Shown one piece after another: positions 35,963 through 43,319 of a stretch of 64,000 nucleotides of DNA (its first letter is position 1; every line of letters begins with the position of its first letter). The notes beneath the pieces were generated by a model, which saw only the letters and a list, made by a program, of their open reading frames with translations, ran no database searches and was not told the origin of the DNA. The DNA comes from Thiofilum flexile DSM 14609 (GTDB lineage Bacteria > Pseudomonadota > Gammaproteobacteria > Thiotrichales > Thiotrichaceae). Position numbers and translations under genes: made by a program. The stretch covers positions 1-64,000 of the forward strand of contig NZ_KB904780.1 in assembly GCF_000380185.1 (NCBI RefSeq), written 5' to 3'.

Positions 35963-37933
35963 ATGCAAAACATAGGAAGTAGCCAGCCCATGCAAGCCAC
36001 CGGATCCATCTCGCAGCGCAGTGAGCTATTAAAAACACAAGATAACCTCGACCTTAGAGAATTTTGGAAAACGCTGATGCGGCGTAAAGGTCTGGTATTG
36101 GGGATATTACTTACTACTATCCTATTAACTTTACTATTTACCTTTTTAAGTACGCCCGTTTATCGCGCCACTGCTACTGTACAAATCGAACGGGAAGCAG
36201 GTGCTAAATTAGCAGAGACCGATGTATTAGGCCCTGGCGATATTCGTGATCCGCGCGGCTATTTCGACACTCAGCTCGAACTTATTAGTAGCCGCTCACT
36301 TATTGTCCAAGCGATTAGAGAGTTACAGTTAGATGAAACAGCTATCAGCCCTTCGCTATTTGGACAGATTAAGGCTCTGTTTCGTAGCAGTACGGATGCC
36401 GAAACGAATCTAGTCGATAGCTTACTCGATAATATTACAGTGGAACCCATTCGCAATTCACGTCTAGTCGATGTACACGTAGAAACGCCTAACGCTGAAT
36501 TATCCGCTAAAATTGCTAATGCTTTAGCCAATAATTTTGTGACCAATAATCAGTCCAAACGCTCCTTTTTGACCACCGAAACAACAGCGGCCTTAGAAAA
36601 GAAAATTGCTGATGCCAAAGAAAAGCTGCAAAACTCAGAACGTCAACTCAATGAATATGGTCGTAAAAATGGCCTATTAGGTACAGATGACAACTATGAA
36701 ACCCAAAATACCAGTACTACCCTTGACCTAATTGTTGTCAAACTGACTGAGCAAGTCGTTCAAGCGGAAAATGACCGTATTAAGGTAGAAACCTCTGGCA
36801 AAGCCAGTAACTCTGAAAAAATGGCCGCTCGCGAGCGGGTTAATGGACTACGTGAAGCACTGGCTGAGCGTCAAGCTGAGCAGCTACTACAACAAAGTAA
36901 AATGATTGAATACAAAACCTTGCAACGCGAAGCACGCAATAATCAAGAAGTATTCCAGTCCTTACTTAAGCGTATTGAAGATATTGACCTCGCAGGTAGC
37001 ATGACCACTAATAATGTTTGGGTGGTGAATAAAGCGGACGTCCCTACCTCACGTTACAAACCTAAACTCAGTACTAACTTAGCCTTTGGCACTTTACTCG
37101 GTTTATTATTAGGTGTGGCTGCTGCCTTCCTAAAAGAGTTTATGTACGATGGGATTAAGAATGTCGCTGATTTAGAGCAAACTACGGGTCTCCCTATTCT
37201 TGCTGCGATTCCTGCTGCGAAAAATAACGCCAGTGCCCATAAAATTGCTCGCTTAGTTGTCTCTGACCCGCGCTCCTCCATTGCGGAAGCTTTCCGCTCT
37301 TTGCGTACCACATTACGTTTTAGCACGATTGAAACGCAGCAAAGCTCACATGTGATTTATGTGACGAGTGCATGCGCTAATGAAGGTAAAACCACTACCG
37401 CCTCTAATCTAGCCCTCGCTTATGCTAATGCAGGGGTAAAAACCTTATTAGTGGATGCGGATCTACGTAATCCTTCCTTTGGTGAAGCTTTAGCGGCGAA
37501 TGCTAAGGTCGGTTTAGCCGATTATTTACGCGGCAAAGTAGAATCTGAGAACCTACTCCATAAAGCTCAGGCTGATAATCTGTATATTATGACTGCTGGT
37601 GAGCCACCAAAAGATCCGGTTGAGTTGCTTTCTTCTAAACGCCTAAAACAGTTCATTGATCAAGCACGGCGTAATTTTGAAGTTATTATTCTGGATGGCC
37701 CACCCGTATTAGGGCTGGCGGATTCATTATTGTTGTCCTCGCTTGCGGATAGCACTTTATTAGCGGTCAATAGCCGTGATACTAAGGTAGCTGCTGTACA
37801 AAACGCGATTAAGCGCCTCAGACAAGCTAACTCTAATCTAGTGGGTATTGTATTGAATAAAGTTGATACCTCTGGACGCTTAGGTTATGACTATGACTAC
37901 TATTACTATAAGAATGAAAAAGCGACCGCTTAA
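35963..37933 (+). CDS. polysaccharide co-polymerase / bacterial tyrosine autokinase (Wzc-like)
   Basis: Inner-membrane chain-length regulator fused to a BY-kinase, 656 residues. The first membrane helix is LVLGILLTTILLTLLFTFL (residues ~46-65), then a Wzz-type periplasmic domain with long coiled coils (~200-330). The PxxP-like second membrane segment is near 375-390 (LAFGTLLGLLLGVAAAFL). The cytoplasmic kinase has Walker A ANEGKTTT near residue 472, Walker A' LLVDADLRNP and Walker B VIILDGPPV. The tyrosine cluster is the last ten or so residues (YDYDYYYYK). The usual P-G before EGK is A-N here. The start is uncertain between ATG 35963 and ATG 35990. Confidence 0.9.
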   Translation: MQNIGSSQPMQATGSISQRSELLKTQDNLDLREFWKTLMRRKGLVLGILLTTILLTLLFTFLSTPVYRATATVQIEREAGAKLAETDVLGPGDIRDPRGYFDTQLELISSRSLIVQAIRELQLDETAISPSLFGQIKALFRSSTDAETNLVDSLLDNITVEPIRNSRLVDVHVETPNAELSAKIANALANNFVTNNQSKRSFLTTETTAALEKKIADAKEKLQNSERQLNEYGRKNGLLGTDDNYETQNTSTTLDLIVVKLTEQVVQAENDRIKVETSGKASNSEKMAARERVNGLREALAERQAEQLLQQSKMIEYKTLQREARNNQEVFQSLLKRIEDIDLAGSMTTNNVWVVNKADVPTSRYKPKLSTNLAFGTLLGLLLGVAAAFLKEFMYDGIKNVADLEQTTGLPILAAIPAAKNNASAHKIARLVVSDPRSSIAEAFRSLRTTLRFSTIETQQSSHVIYVTSACANEGKTTTASNLALAYANAGVKTLLVDADLRNPSFGEALAANAKVGLADYLRGKVESENLLHKAQADNLYIMTAGEPPKDPVELLSSKRLKQFIDQARRNFEVIILDGPPVLGLADSLLLSSLADSTLLAVNSRDTKVAAVQNAIKRLRQANSNLVGIVLNKVDTSGRLGYDYDYYYYKNEKATA

Positions 37934-37969
37934 TTCGTTCTTAAGCTCACTAAAGTAAAAGTAGAGACT

Positions 37970-37999
37970 AAAAAGGCAGGTATTAAACCTGCCTTTTTT
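37970..37999 (+). terminator. intrinsic terminator after the tyrosine kinase gene
   Basis: AAAAAGGCAGG (37970-37980) pairs with CCTGCCTTTTT (37988-37998) over a 7-base loop, ending in a run of T. It closes the polysaccharide locus. Confidence 0.88.
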
Positions 38000-38086
38000 A
38001 TTTTCAACTCTAGTCAGCTACCTATTTCCATTCTAAGTTAGGTATAGTGCTAATTTAGTCTTTACGAATTAAGAGGGATCTTTTTT

Positions 38087-38545
38087 ATGTCTATTGCCTT
38101 AGCTTTGCACGTCTTAGCGGTGGTTATTTGGGTAGGTGGGATGTTTTTTGCCTATATGATTCTACGCCCTATTGCGGCTAGTCAGTTGGATGCGCCCACC
38201 CGTTTAAGCCTTTGGAGTGGTGTTTTTGATAAATTTTTCCCATGGGTCATTGCGAGTATCGTTTTGATTTTAATCAGCGGCTATTGGATGATTTTCGGGC
38301 CCTATGGCGGTATGAAAAATACCCCTATCTTTGTTCATATCATGCAATTGCTAGGGCTGATTATGATGGCGATTTTTGGGCATGTCTTTTTTGCCCCTTA
38401 TAAGCGCTTAAAACAGGCGGTTGCTAGCCAAGATTGGGCTAATGCGGGAGCACAGCTTAATCAAATTCGGATGATGATTGGGATTAATTTAAGCTTAGGG
38501 CTGATTACGATTGTGATTGCGGCGGCAGGAAAATATTGGCTATAA
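38087..38545 (+). CDS. CopD-like four-helix membrane protein
   Basis: A 152-residue inner-membrane protein with four hydrophobic segments. The first reads ALHVLAVVIWVGGMFFAYMIL, the conserved histidine/tryptophan helix of CopD-related proteins. Others are SIVLILISGYWMIF, MQLLGLIMMAIFGHVFF and ISLGLITIVIAAAG-type. Members are annotated as CopD-family, but no copper function is demonstrated for the short forms. GAGGGA stands before the ATG. No partner gene is adjacent. Confidence 0.75.
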   Translation: MSIALALHVLAVVIWVGGMFFAYMILRPIAASQLDAPTRLSLWSGVFDKFFPWVIASIVLILISGYWMIFGPYGGMKNTPIFVHIMQLLGLIMMAIFGHVFFAPYKRLKQAVASQDWANAGAQLNQIRMMIGINLSLGLITIVIAAAGKYWL

Positions 38546-38558
38546 ATCGCTTAGCAGC

Positions 38559-38588
38559 GGAGTACCTAACACTAGGCTAGGTACTTCC
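38559..38588. terminator. possible hairpin between convergent genes
   Basis: GGAGTACCTA (38559-38568) and TAGGTACTTCC (38578-38588) form a good stem between the convergent CopD-like gene and ilvH. There is no T-run on either side, so its role is uncertain. Confidence 0.4.
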
Positions 38589-38611
38589 TTAATTGAGCTA
38601 AGAGCAAGGCA

Positions 38612-39106
38612 TTAAGCGTTTAATGCTATAGCACCACGCGCAATCCCCATACTACCGGAGCGAACCACTTCCACTACACGCAGCTCATGCAATGCCTGTA
38701 AGAAGCCATCTAGTTTGCCCCGACTGCCAGTGACTTCGACCGTATAGGATTTTTCACCCACATCAATAATACGTGCGCGGAAAATGTCAGAGATACGTTT
38801 AACCACATCACAAGCACCTTGTTTTTGCACGTCAATCTTGACTAGCATCATTTCGCGCTCAATGTGTGGGTAATCGTTGAGATCCATGAGTTTGACTACA
38901 TCAATCAGCTTATGGAGCTGTTTAGCGATCTGCTCTACAATTTCATCACTCCCCATAGTGACCAGAGTCAGGCGTGATAAGGTTGGATCATCCGTCGGCG
39001 CAACAGTCAGAGACTCAATGTTATAACCACGGGCTGAGAATAATCCCGCTACCCGTGATAGCGCACCCGCTTCATTTTCCATCAGAATTGAAATTACATG
39101 TCGCAT
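38612..39106 (-). CDS. ilvH: acetolactate synthase small (regulatory) subunit
   Basis: Regulatory subunit of acetohydroxyacid synthase, which confers valine feedback on the catalytic subunit. The N-terminal ACT domain begins MRHVISILMENEAGALSRVAGLF and includes RGYNIESLTVAPTDDP. The C-terminal domain follows (TVEVTGSRGKLDGFLQAL). Its 164 residues match the IlvH/IlvN III type. The start is 2 bases after the large-subunit stop. Confidence 0.96.
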   Translation of the reverse strand: MRHVISILMENEAGALSRVAGLFSARGYNIESLTVAPTDDPTLSRLTLVTMGSDEIVEQIAKQLHKLIDVVKLMDLNDYPHIEREMMLVKIDVQKQGACDVVKRISDIFRARIIDVGEKSYTVEVTGSRGKLDGFLQALHELRVVEVVRSGSMGIARGAIALNA

Positions 39107-39108
39107 GG

Positions 39109-40809
39109 CTACACCAATATCATTTCATTATGACCAGCACCGGCTGGAACCATAGGATAAACATTGTTCTCCGCCGAGGTAATGAAGTCCATAAAGACCA
39201 AGCGATCTTTCATTGCCATTGCCTCTCTGAGAGCACCCTCAACATCACCCGGCTTTTCAATCCGCATACCCACATGACCATAGGCCTCTGCCAACTTCAC
39301 AAAGTCAGGCAGTGCCTCCATATACGACATGGAGTAACGTTTCTGATAGAAGAACTCTTGCCACTGGCGCACCATGCCTAAATAACCATTATTGAGGGTA
39401 ATGATTTTAATCGGTAACCGATATTGTAAGCAGGTAGCAAGTTCTTGAATACACATCTGAATACTGCCATCGCCGCTAATACAGGCCACCGTGGCATCAG
39501 GATGAGCAATTTGCACCCCCATCGCAGCCGGTAAGCCAAAGCCCATGGTGCCTAGACCACCTGAATTAATCCAACGGTTAGGTTGATCAAATTTGTAGAA
39601 CTGTGCAGCCCACATTTGATGCTGGCCTACATCCGAGGTCACAAAGGCATCCCCACCTGTGACTTCCCATAGTTTATCCACTACATATTGAGCAAGGATA
39701 GGGCCGTCCATTTGTTGGTTATAACTGAGGCAATTAGTTTTACGCCATTCGTTGATCTGCTTCCACCAATCAGTAATCTGCTGCGGATCAACACCTTGCT
39801 TACGACCGCGTAATTCCTCAATTAAATCTGCCAGTACATTTTTCACATCCCCTACAATGGGAACGTCGACTTTCACATTCTTAGAAATGGTCGCCGGATC
39901 AATATCTACATGAATAATCTTGGCATAGGGGCAGAATTTTTCGATATTACCTGTCACACGGTCATCAAAACGTGCCCCAATCGCCACAATTAAATCCGAA
40001 TCATGCATAGCATGGTTGGCTTCAAAGGTGCCGTGCATACCCAACATCCCCACAAACTGTGGATCAGTCGCAGGATAGCCCCCTAAACCCATCAGGGTAT
40101 TAGTAATCGGGAAGCCTGTTAAACGGGTAAACTCGGTCAGCTCCTTAGCAGCTCCAGCCAAAATAACCCCACCGCCGGTATACAGCATAGGACGCTTAGC
40201 TTCAAGCACCAGATCAATCGCACGGCGTACTTGGCGCTTATTTCCTTTAACTGTAGGGTTATAAGAACGAATACTGATTTCACTAGGATAACTAAACTCA
40301 CCCGTCATTTGGGTAATGTCTTTAGGAATATCCACTAAAACAGGCCCCGGACGTCCGGTACTGGCAATATAGAACGCTTTTTTAATAGTAGGTGCTAAAT
40401 CCTCAAGGCGAGTAACAAGGAAATTATGCTTCACACAAGGACGCGTAATACCAACAATATCAACCTCTTGGAAAGCGTCATTCCCAATCAGAGCACGAGG
40501 TACTTGACCTGTGAAGACCACCAGTGGCACGGAATCCATATAGGCATCCGCAATCCCTGTGACGGCATTGGTTGCACCAGGGCCTGAGGTCACCAGCACC
40601 ACGCCTGGCTTATTGGTCGATTTAGCATAACCTTCGGCTGCGTGTACAGCCCCTTGCTCGTGTCGGGCTAGAATATGATTGATTTCGTTTTGCGCTTTAT
40701 ACAAGGCATCGTAAATGTACAACACGGCTCCACCTGGGTAACCGAAAACGGTATCAACACCTTCTGCCTTCAGACACTCTACGAATATCTCGGCACCGGT
40801 CAGTTCCAC
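39109..40809 (-). CDS. ilvI: acetolactate synthase large (catalytic) subunit
   Basis: ThDP- and FAD-dependent acetohydroxyacid synthase, the first common step of branched-chain amino acid synthesis. Visible elements are VFGYPGGAVLYIYDAL and the catalytic glutamate in RHEQGAVHAAEGYA. The ThDP motif is GDGSIQM...NNGYLGMVRQW, with FAD-domain loops. The start GTG 40809 has AGGAG 6 bases upstream and gives MELTGAEIFVECLKAEGV, as in homologues. An ATG 12 codons earlier is in frame without a ribosome site. Confidence 0.96.
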   Translation of the reverse strand: MELTGAEIFVECLKAEGVDTVFGYPGGAVLYIYDALYKAQNEINHILARHEQGAVHAAEGYAKSTNKPGVVLVTSGPGATNAVTGIADAYMDSVPLVVFTGQVPRALIGNDAFQEVDIVGITRPCVKHNFLVTRLEDLAPTIKKAFYIASTGRPGPVLVDIPKDITQMTGEFSYPSEISIRSYNPTVKGNKRQVRRAIDLVLEAKRPMLYTGGGVILAGAAKELTEFTRLTGFPITNTLMGLGGYPATDPQFVGMLGMHGTFEANHAMHDSDLIVAIGARFDDRVTGNIEKFCPYAKIIHVDIDPATISKNVKVDVPIVGDVKNVLADLIEELRGRKQGVDPQQITDWWKQINEWRKTNCLSYNQQMDGPILAQYVVDKLWEVTGGDAFVTSDVGQHQMWAAQFYKFDQPNRWINSGGLGTMGFGLPAAMGVQIAHPDATVACISGDGSIQMCIQELATCLQYRLPIKIITLNNGYLGMVRQWQEFFYQKRYSMSYMEALPDFVKLAEAYGHVGMRIEKPGDVEGALREAMAMKDRLVFMDFITSAENNVYPMVPAGAGHNEMILV

Positions 40810-41073
40810 TCTTTTCTCCTGATTAGGATTCGTCAAACAAAGCATTAATAGTAAGGATTGGGCAGTTTAGCACAGTAAAAGTGCTTTAGTGAGCCACACG
40901 CACTATTAAGAAAAGACTCGAATCATAATACGAATCAAAGGGAAATTCATCATTCAAAAGGGATAATTGCGGCAACGCACAATGGATTATGCGCATCAAC
41001 AGCAAAAAGCCCTAGCAAAAGACAATAACAAACCGAAACCTAAGAGGTTTGTGATACTCTTACCAATTTTTAA

Positions 41074-41829
41074 TCAAGCTGCATTTTGTACAGTAGCTAC
41101 AGGCTGATAATGGTCAGTATCAAAGGGTTTAAAACCGTCAACCCATACACAACGCAACTCGCATTGCAACATAAATTGTAATGGTGCATCCACATTCACT
41201 CTAGCTACAGAAAGTTGCACCTGATCCACTCCAGCACTCTTTAGTAGCTTATTAAAATCTTCCACTAGAAAGTTAGGACAGTAGCCCACCACCTCTAAGG
41301 GATTATCAGTTCTAATAGCTAATGCGTCAGGGTTATGCAAATTTTGTACATCTCGCATTAGATAAAGTCTATCACTCGCCTTTAAGCTTTTTAGGCGACC
41401 ATCATAATGCTGCGGAATATGGCGCAAACCATGAGCAAAGAAACGAACTCTGTAGTAACCATCCTGATTTTCTGGGCAGGGAAATAGTTGTAAATCGTCT
41501 GTAGCTCTACCACCTCCTGATAACTCCAACTCCATCATATCATTAGTAGTATTAGGGTCTAAACCTAACCACCCCAAATACTCCTTATACTCAGGACGCG
41601 ACTTGGTAAGCAGTCGGTTTTTAAAGGTTGGAAAAAGCTGTTCAGACACATAGGTCTTACCAAACTCTCGTAATGCACCGAAAGGCAAAAACTCCCCTCT
41701 ATTATGAGCATGTTGAGCTTCTTGGGTATAGTAAAACTCATAGCGACTATTAGCATAAGTAAGTCTACCCACAGGCAACCACCTACGGCTAACGGGGTTT
41801 TGCCAGAATAATAGTAAAGGTTTACTCAT
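41074..41829 (-). CDS. HipA N-subdomain fused to HIRAN domain
   Basis: A 251-residue protein in two parts. Residues 1-118 resemble the N-terminal subdomain of HipA kinases (HipS-like): LLLFWQNPVSRRWLPVGRLTY, YEFYYT, then LFPTFKNRLLTKSRPEYKEY and LELSGGGRATDDLQLFP. These recall the FFxNLLPEG and gG...DA positions in HipA. Residues 124-198 fit a HIRAN domain: RVRFFAHGL, LYLMRDVQNLHNPDALAIR, then VGYCPNFLVEDFNKLL. HIRAN domains bind single-stranded DNA 3' ends in HLTF. The C-terminal 50 residues are beta-rich. It starts 3 bases after the kinase stop, so the two proteins probably form a complex. Function is unknown. Confidence 0.75.
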   Translation of the reverse strand: MSKPLLLFWQNPVSRRWLPVGRLTYANSRYEFYYTQEAQHAHNRGEFLPFGALREFGKTYVSEQLFPTFKNRLLTKSRPEYKEYLGWLGLDPNTTNDMMELELSGGGRATDDLQLFPCPENQDGYYRVRFFAHGLRHIPQHYDGRLKSLKASDRLYLMRDVQNLHNPDALAIRTDNPLEVVGYCPNFLVEDFNKLLKSAGVDQVQLSVARVNVDAPLQFMLQCELRCVWVDGFKPFDTDHYQPVATVQNAA

Positions 41830-41832
41830 GGG

Positions 41833-42753
41833 CTAAGCTCTCATACCTAGTAAGGTTCTTTTGTTTTCCTGCAAGTATTGTACAGTAAAGTCTATGGTAG
41901 CCTGACTTAACCAACCAATAGGAAACTGATCAAAAATAGTGAAAATCTGATCAGCTGTTATCGACTCTAATTGATCAAACCAATTCCTCATAACTTTGCC
42001 TTTCTTGGCTAACATCATTGCTTGATTCAAGGCTTCCATCGTACCTAATCGCCTACCATCATTAGCAAAGAATGGGGTTTTAGCTTTAGCTGTGTAGGCT
42101 TGTAGATTATAGCCTTTATCGTTGGTAAGAAGCCGCTTCCCTCGTTCTGTGTCGGTCATTCGGCAGGCTAAACTAGATGCATGGTCATAAGAAGGAGATA
42201 GATACAAAGAAAATCTTTCATTTTTATGAGCCAGAATAATGCCCCAATTTTCATCATGACGATCTTGATTACCAATCCAAGCATCGAATAATAAATAAGC
42301 AATAAATAACTCTGTAATACCTGATACTTTGAAGGGACTACCCCAATCATCAGGCAAGCTTACAGAACCATTTTCAAGCATAGTAATGAAATTAATAACA
42401 GTACTGAGTTTATATTGTCGTAATCTAAAACGGTTTTCTCGATCATACTCAGAGGCATAGACTTTAGCCAAAAGCTCATTACCATGAACTAAATATAAAG
42501 CTTTAGCAGTAAGGTTATAACTAACAACTGCCTGTTTTCCCTTAAAAGAGGCTAGATCATAGGTGGCACAAGGAATTCCTAGTAATTTTGCCAACTCGCA
42601 AGCCGCTTTTTCAGACCAGTTTTCACCTGTATTAGGCCTACCAAATTTGCATAAATGTTTTTCCCCTTCAGGGGTGACGAACCAGAACTTGGATTTTGTC
42701 CCTAATTGCTCCAGTTCATCAGCCTGGGTAATCTCTATAACGGGATAGAACAC
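41833..42753 (-). CDS. HipA-like Ser/Thr kinase core (toxin-type kinase)
   Basis: A 306-residue protein corresponding to the HipA kinase core without the usual N-terminal subdomain. K36 (HLCKFGRP) is the likely ATP lysine and E48 the helix-C partner. The catalytic loop GNQDRHDENW holds D164, R165, H166 and N169. The metal-binding D190 lies in SPSYDHASSLA. All catalytic residues are present, so the enzyme should be active. HipA kinases phosphorylate tRNA synthetases and stop growth. GTG start with AGGAG 6 bases upstream. No HipB-type helix-turn-helix antitoxin gene is adjacent. The missing N-subdomain is in the next gene. Confidence 0.82.
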   Translation of the reverse strand: MFYPVIEITQADELEQLGTKSKFWFVTPEGEKHLCKFGRPNTGENWSEKAACELAKLLGIPCATYDLASFKGKQAVVSYNLTAKALYLVHGNELLAKVYASEYDRENRFRLRQYKLSTVINFITMLENGSVSLPDDWGSPFKVSGITELFIAYLLFDAWIGNQDRHDENWGIILAHKNERFSLYLSPSYDHASSLACRMTDTERGKRLLTNDKGYNLQAYTAKAKTPFFANDGRRLGTMEALNQAMMLAKKGKVMRNWFDQLESITADQIFTIFDQFPIGWLSQATIDFTVQYLQENKRTLLGMRA

Positions 42754-42857
42754 TCAAAGCTCCTAAAAATAGAATTCGGATTATTGACGATCATAATTCA
42801 ACTAATATCTAAAGAATACTTGAGACATGATGGTAGTGTAGCGAAAGAATTGAAATA
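42754..42857. other. short A/T-rich gap before the kinase gene
   Basis: The 104 bases between the integrase remnant and the kinase gene must contain the kinase promoter, but I see no convincing -35/-10 pair. This is also where the integrase catalytic domain has been lost, so the join between remnant and cargo is here or just inside the remnant. Confidence 0.4.
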
Positions 42858-43067
42858 CTACTTACTCAATATGCTACAAAATGGCTGAAAAGTAACATGA
42901 TCTAGAGAGTTCAGAGAGTCTAAATCACCATTATTAAAACGCCATGACTTATAGCCGGTGGGTTTGACCACTAGGTACAGACTTGCATCATCACTAAGGC
43001 TGTATTCCTTCTCTTTAGGTTTTAAGCTCTTAAGTATTGAATCTGTTAGTTTTTTATGCGTTTTCAT
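42858..43067 (-). pseudogene. truncated P4-type integrase (N-terminal arm-binding remnant)
   Basis: Residues 1-45 (KLTDSILKSLKPKEKEYSL, LYLVVKPTGYKSWRFN) match the N-terminal DUF4102/arm-binding domain of P4-family tyrosine recombinases. The match stops abruptly after WRFN. The remaining ~24 residues are unrelated, and the catalytic domain with the RHRY residues is absent. The frame begins ~125 bases downstream of the tRNA-Met 3' end and reads away from it. That is the normal layout for an element integrated at a tRNA. It is a decayed attachment-side relic. Confidence 0.75.
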
Positions 43068-43150
43068 TGCTTCGTCTCTGAGTGATGCCTAAAAGCAATG
43101 GATAACACAATGTTTTCGATGGGATAACCTGAGACAATCTGAAACACAAA

Positions 43151-43180
43151 AGCCCCTACAGATTGCGGCCTGTAGGGGCT
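43151..43180 (-). terminator. terminator downstream of tRNA-Met
   Basis: AGCCCCTACAG (43151-43161) and CTGTAGGGGCT (43170-43180) form an 11-base-pair stem with an 8-base loop. It is followed on the minus strand by TTTTGTGTTT. It lies 12 bases past the tRNA 3' end and should end the tRNA transcript. Confidence 0.85.
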
Positions 43181-43192
43181 TTCATAAAATCT

Positions 43193-43269
43193 TGGTGGCT
43201 ACGGTTGGATTCGAACCTACGACCCCAGCATTATGAGTGCTGTGCTCTAACCGACTGAGCTACGTAGCC
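43193..43269 (-). tRNA. tRNA-Met (CAU), elongator
   Basis: The minus strand reads a 77-base cloverleaf with CCA encoded: acceptor GGCTACG, D-arm AGCTCAGTCGGTTAGAGC, anticodon loop CTCATAA with CAU, and T-loop GGTTCGAATC. It closely matches E. coli elongator tRNA-Met rather than the initiator, which would have a C1:A72 mismatch and GGG:CCC anticodon stem. It appears to be the integration site of the degraded element downstream. Confidence 0.95.
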
Positions 43270-43319
43270 AAGAGAGGCGCAAATCTTAACGGGAGCTGGC
43301 TAAATTGTCAAGACAGACC

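Noticed and set aside
36271-37326. Antisense frames of ~90 codons within the tyrosine kinase gene
   Set aside because: Shadow frames of a clearly real gene; no start signals or domain content.
40846-41073. Possible attR copy of the tRNA-Met 3' end
   Set aside because: A short resemblance (CTCGAATC against TTCGAACC) is not long enough to be an attachment repeat; I could not find a convincing copy.
40810-41073. Leader peptide or attenuator for ilvI
   Set aside because: No short frame rich in Leu, Val or Ile codons and no alternative hairpins with a U-run are evident before ilvI on the minus strand.
42706-42888. 60-codon plus-strand frame between the kinase gene and the integrase remnant
   Set aside because: Overlaps the kinase 5' end antisense, has no ribosome site and no recognisable homology; composition is that of A/T-rich intergenic DNA.
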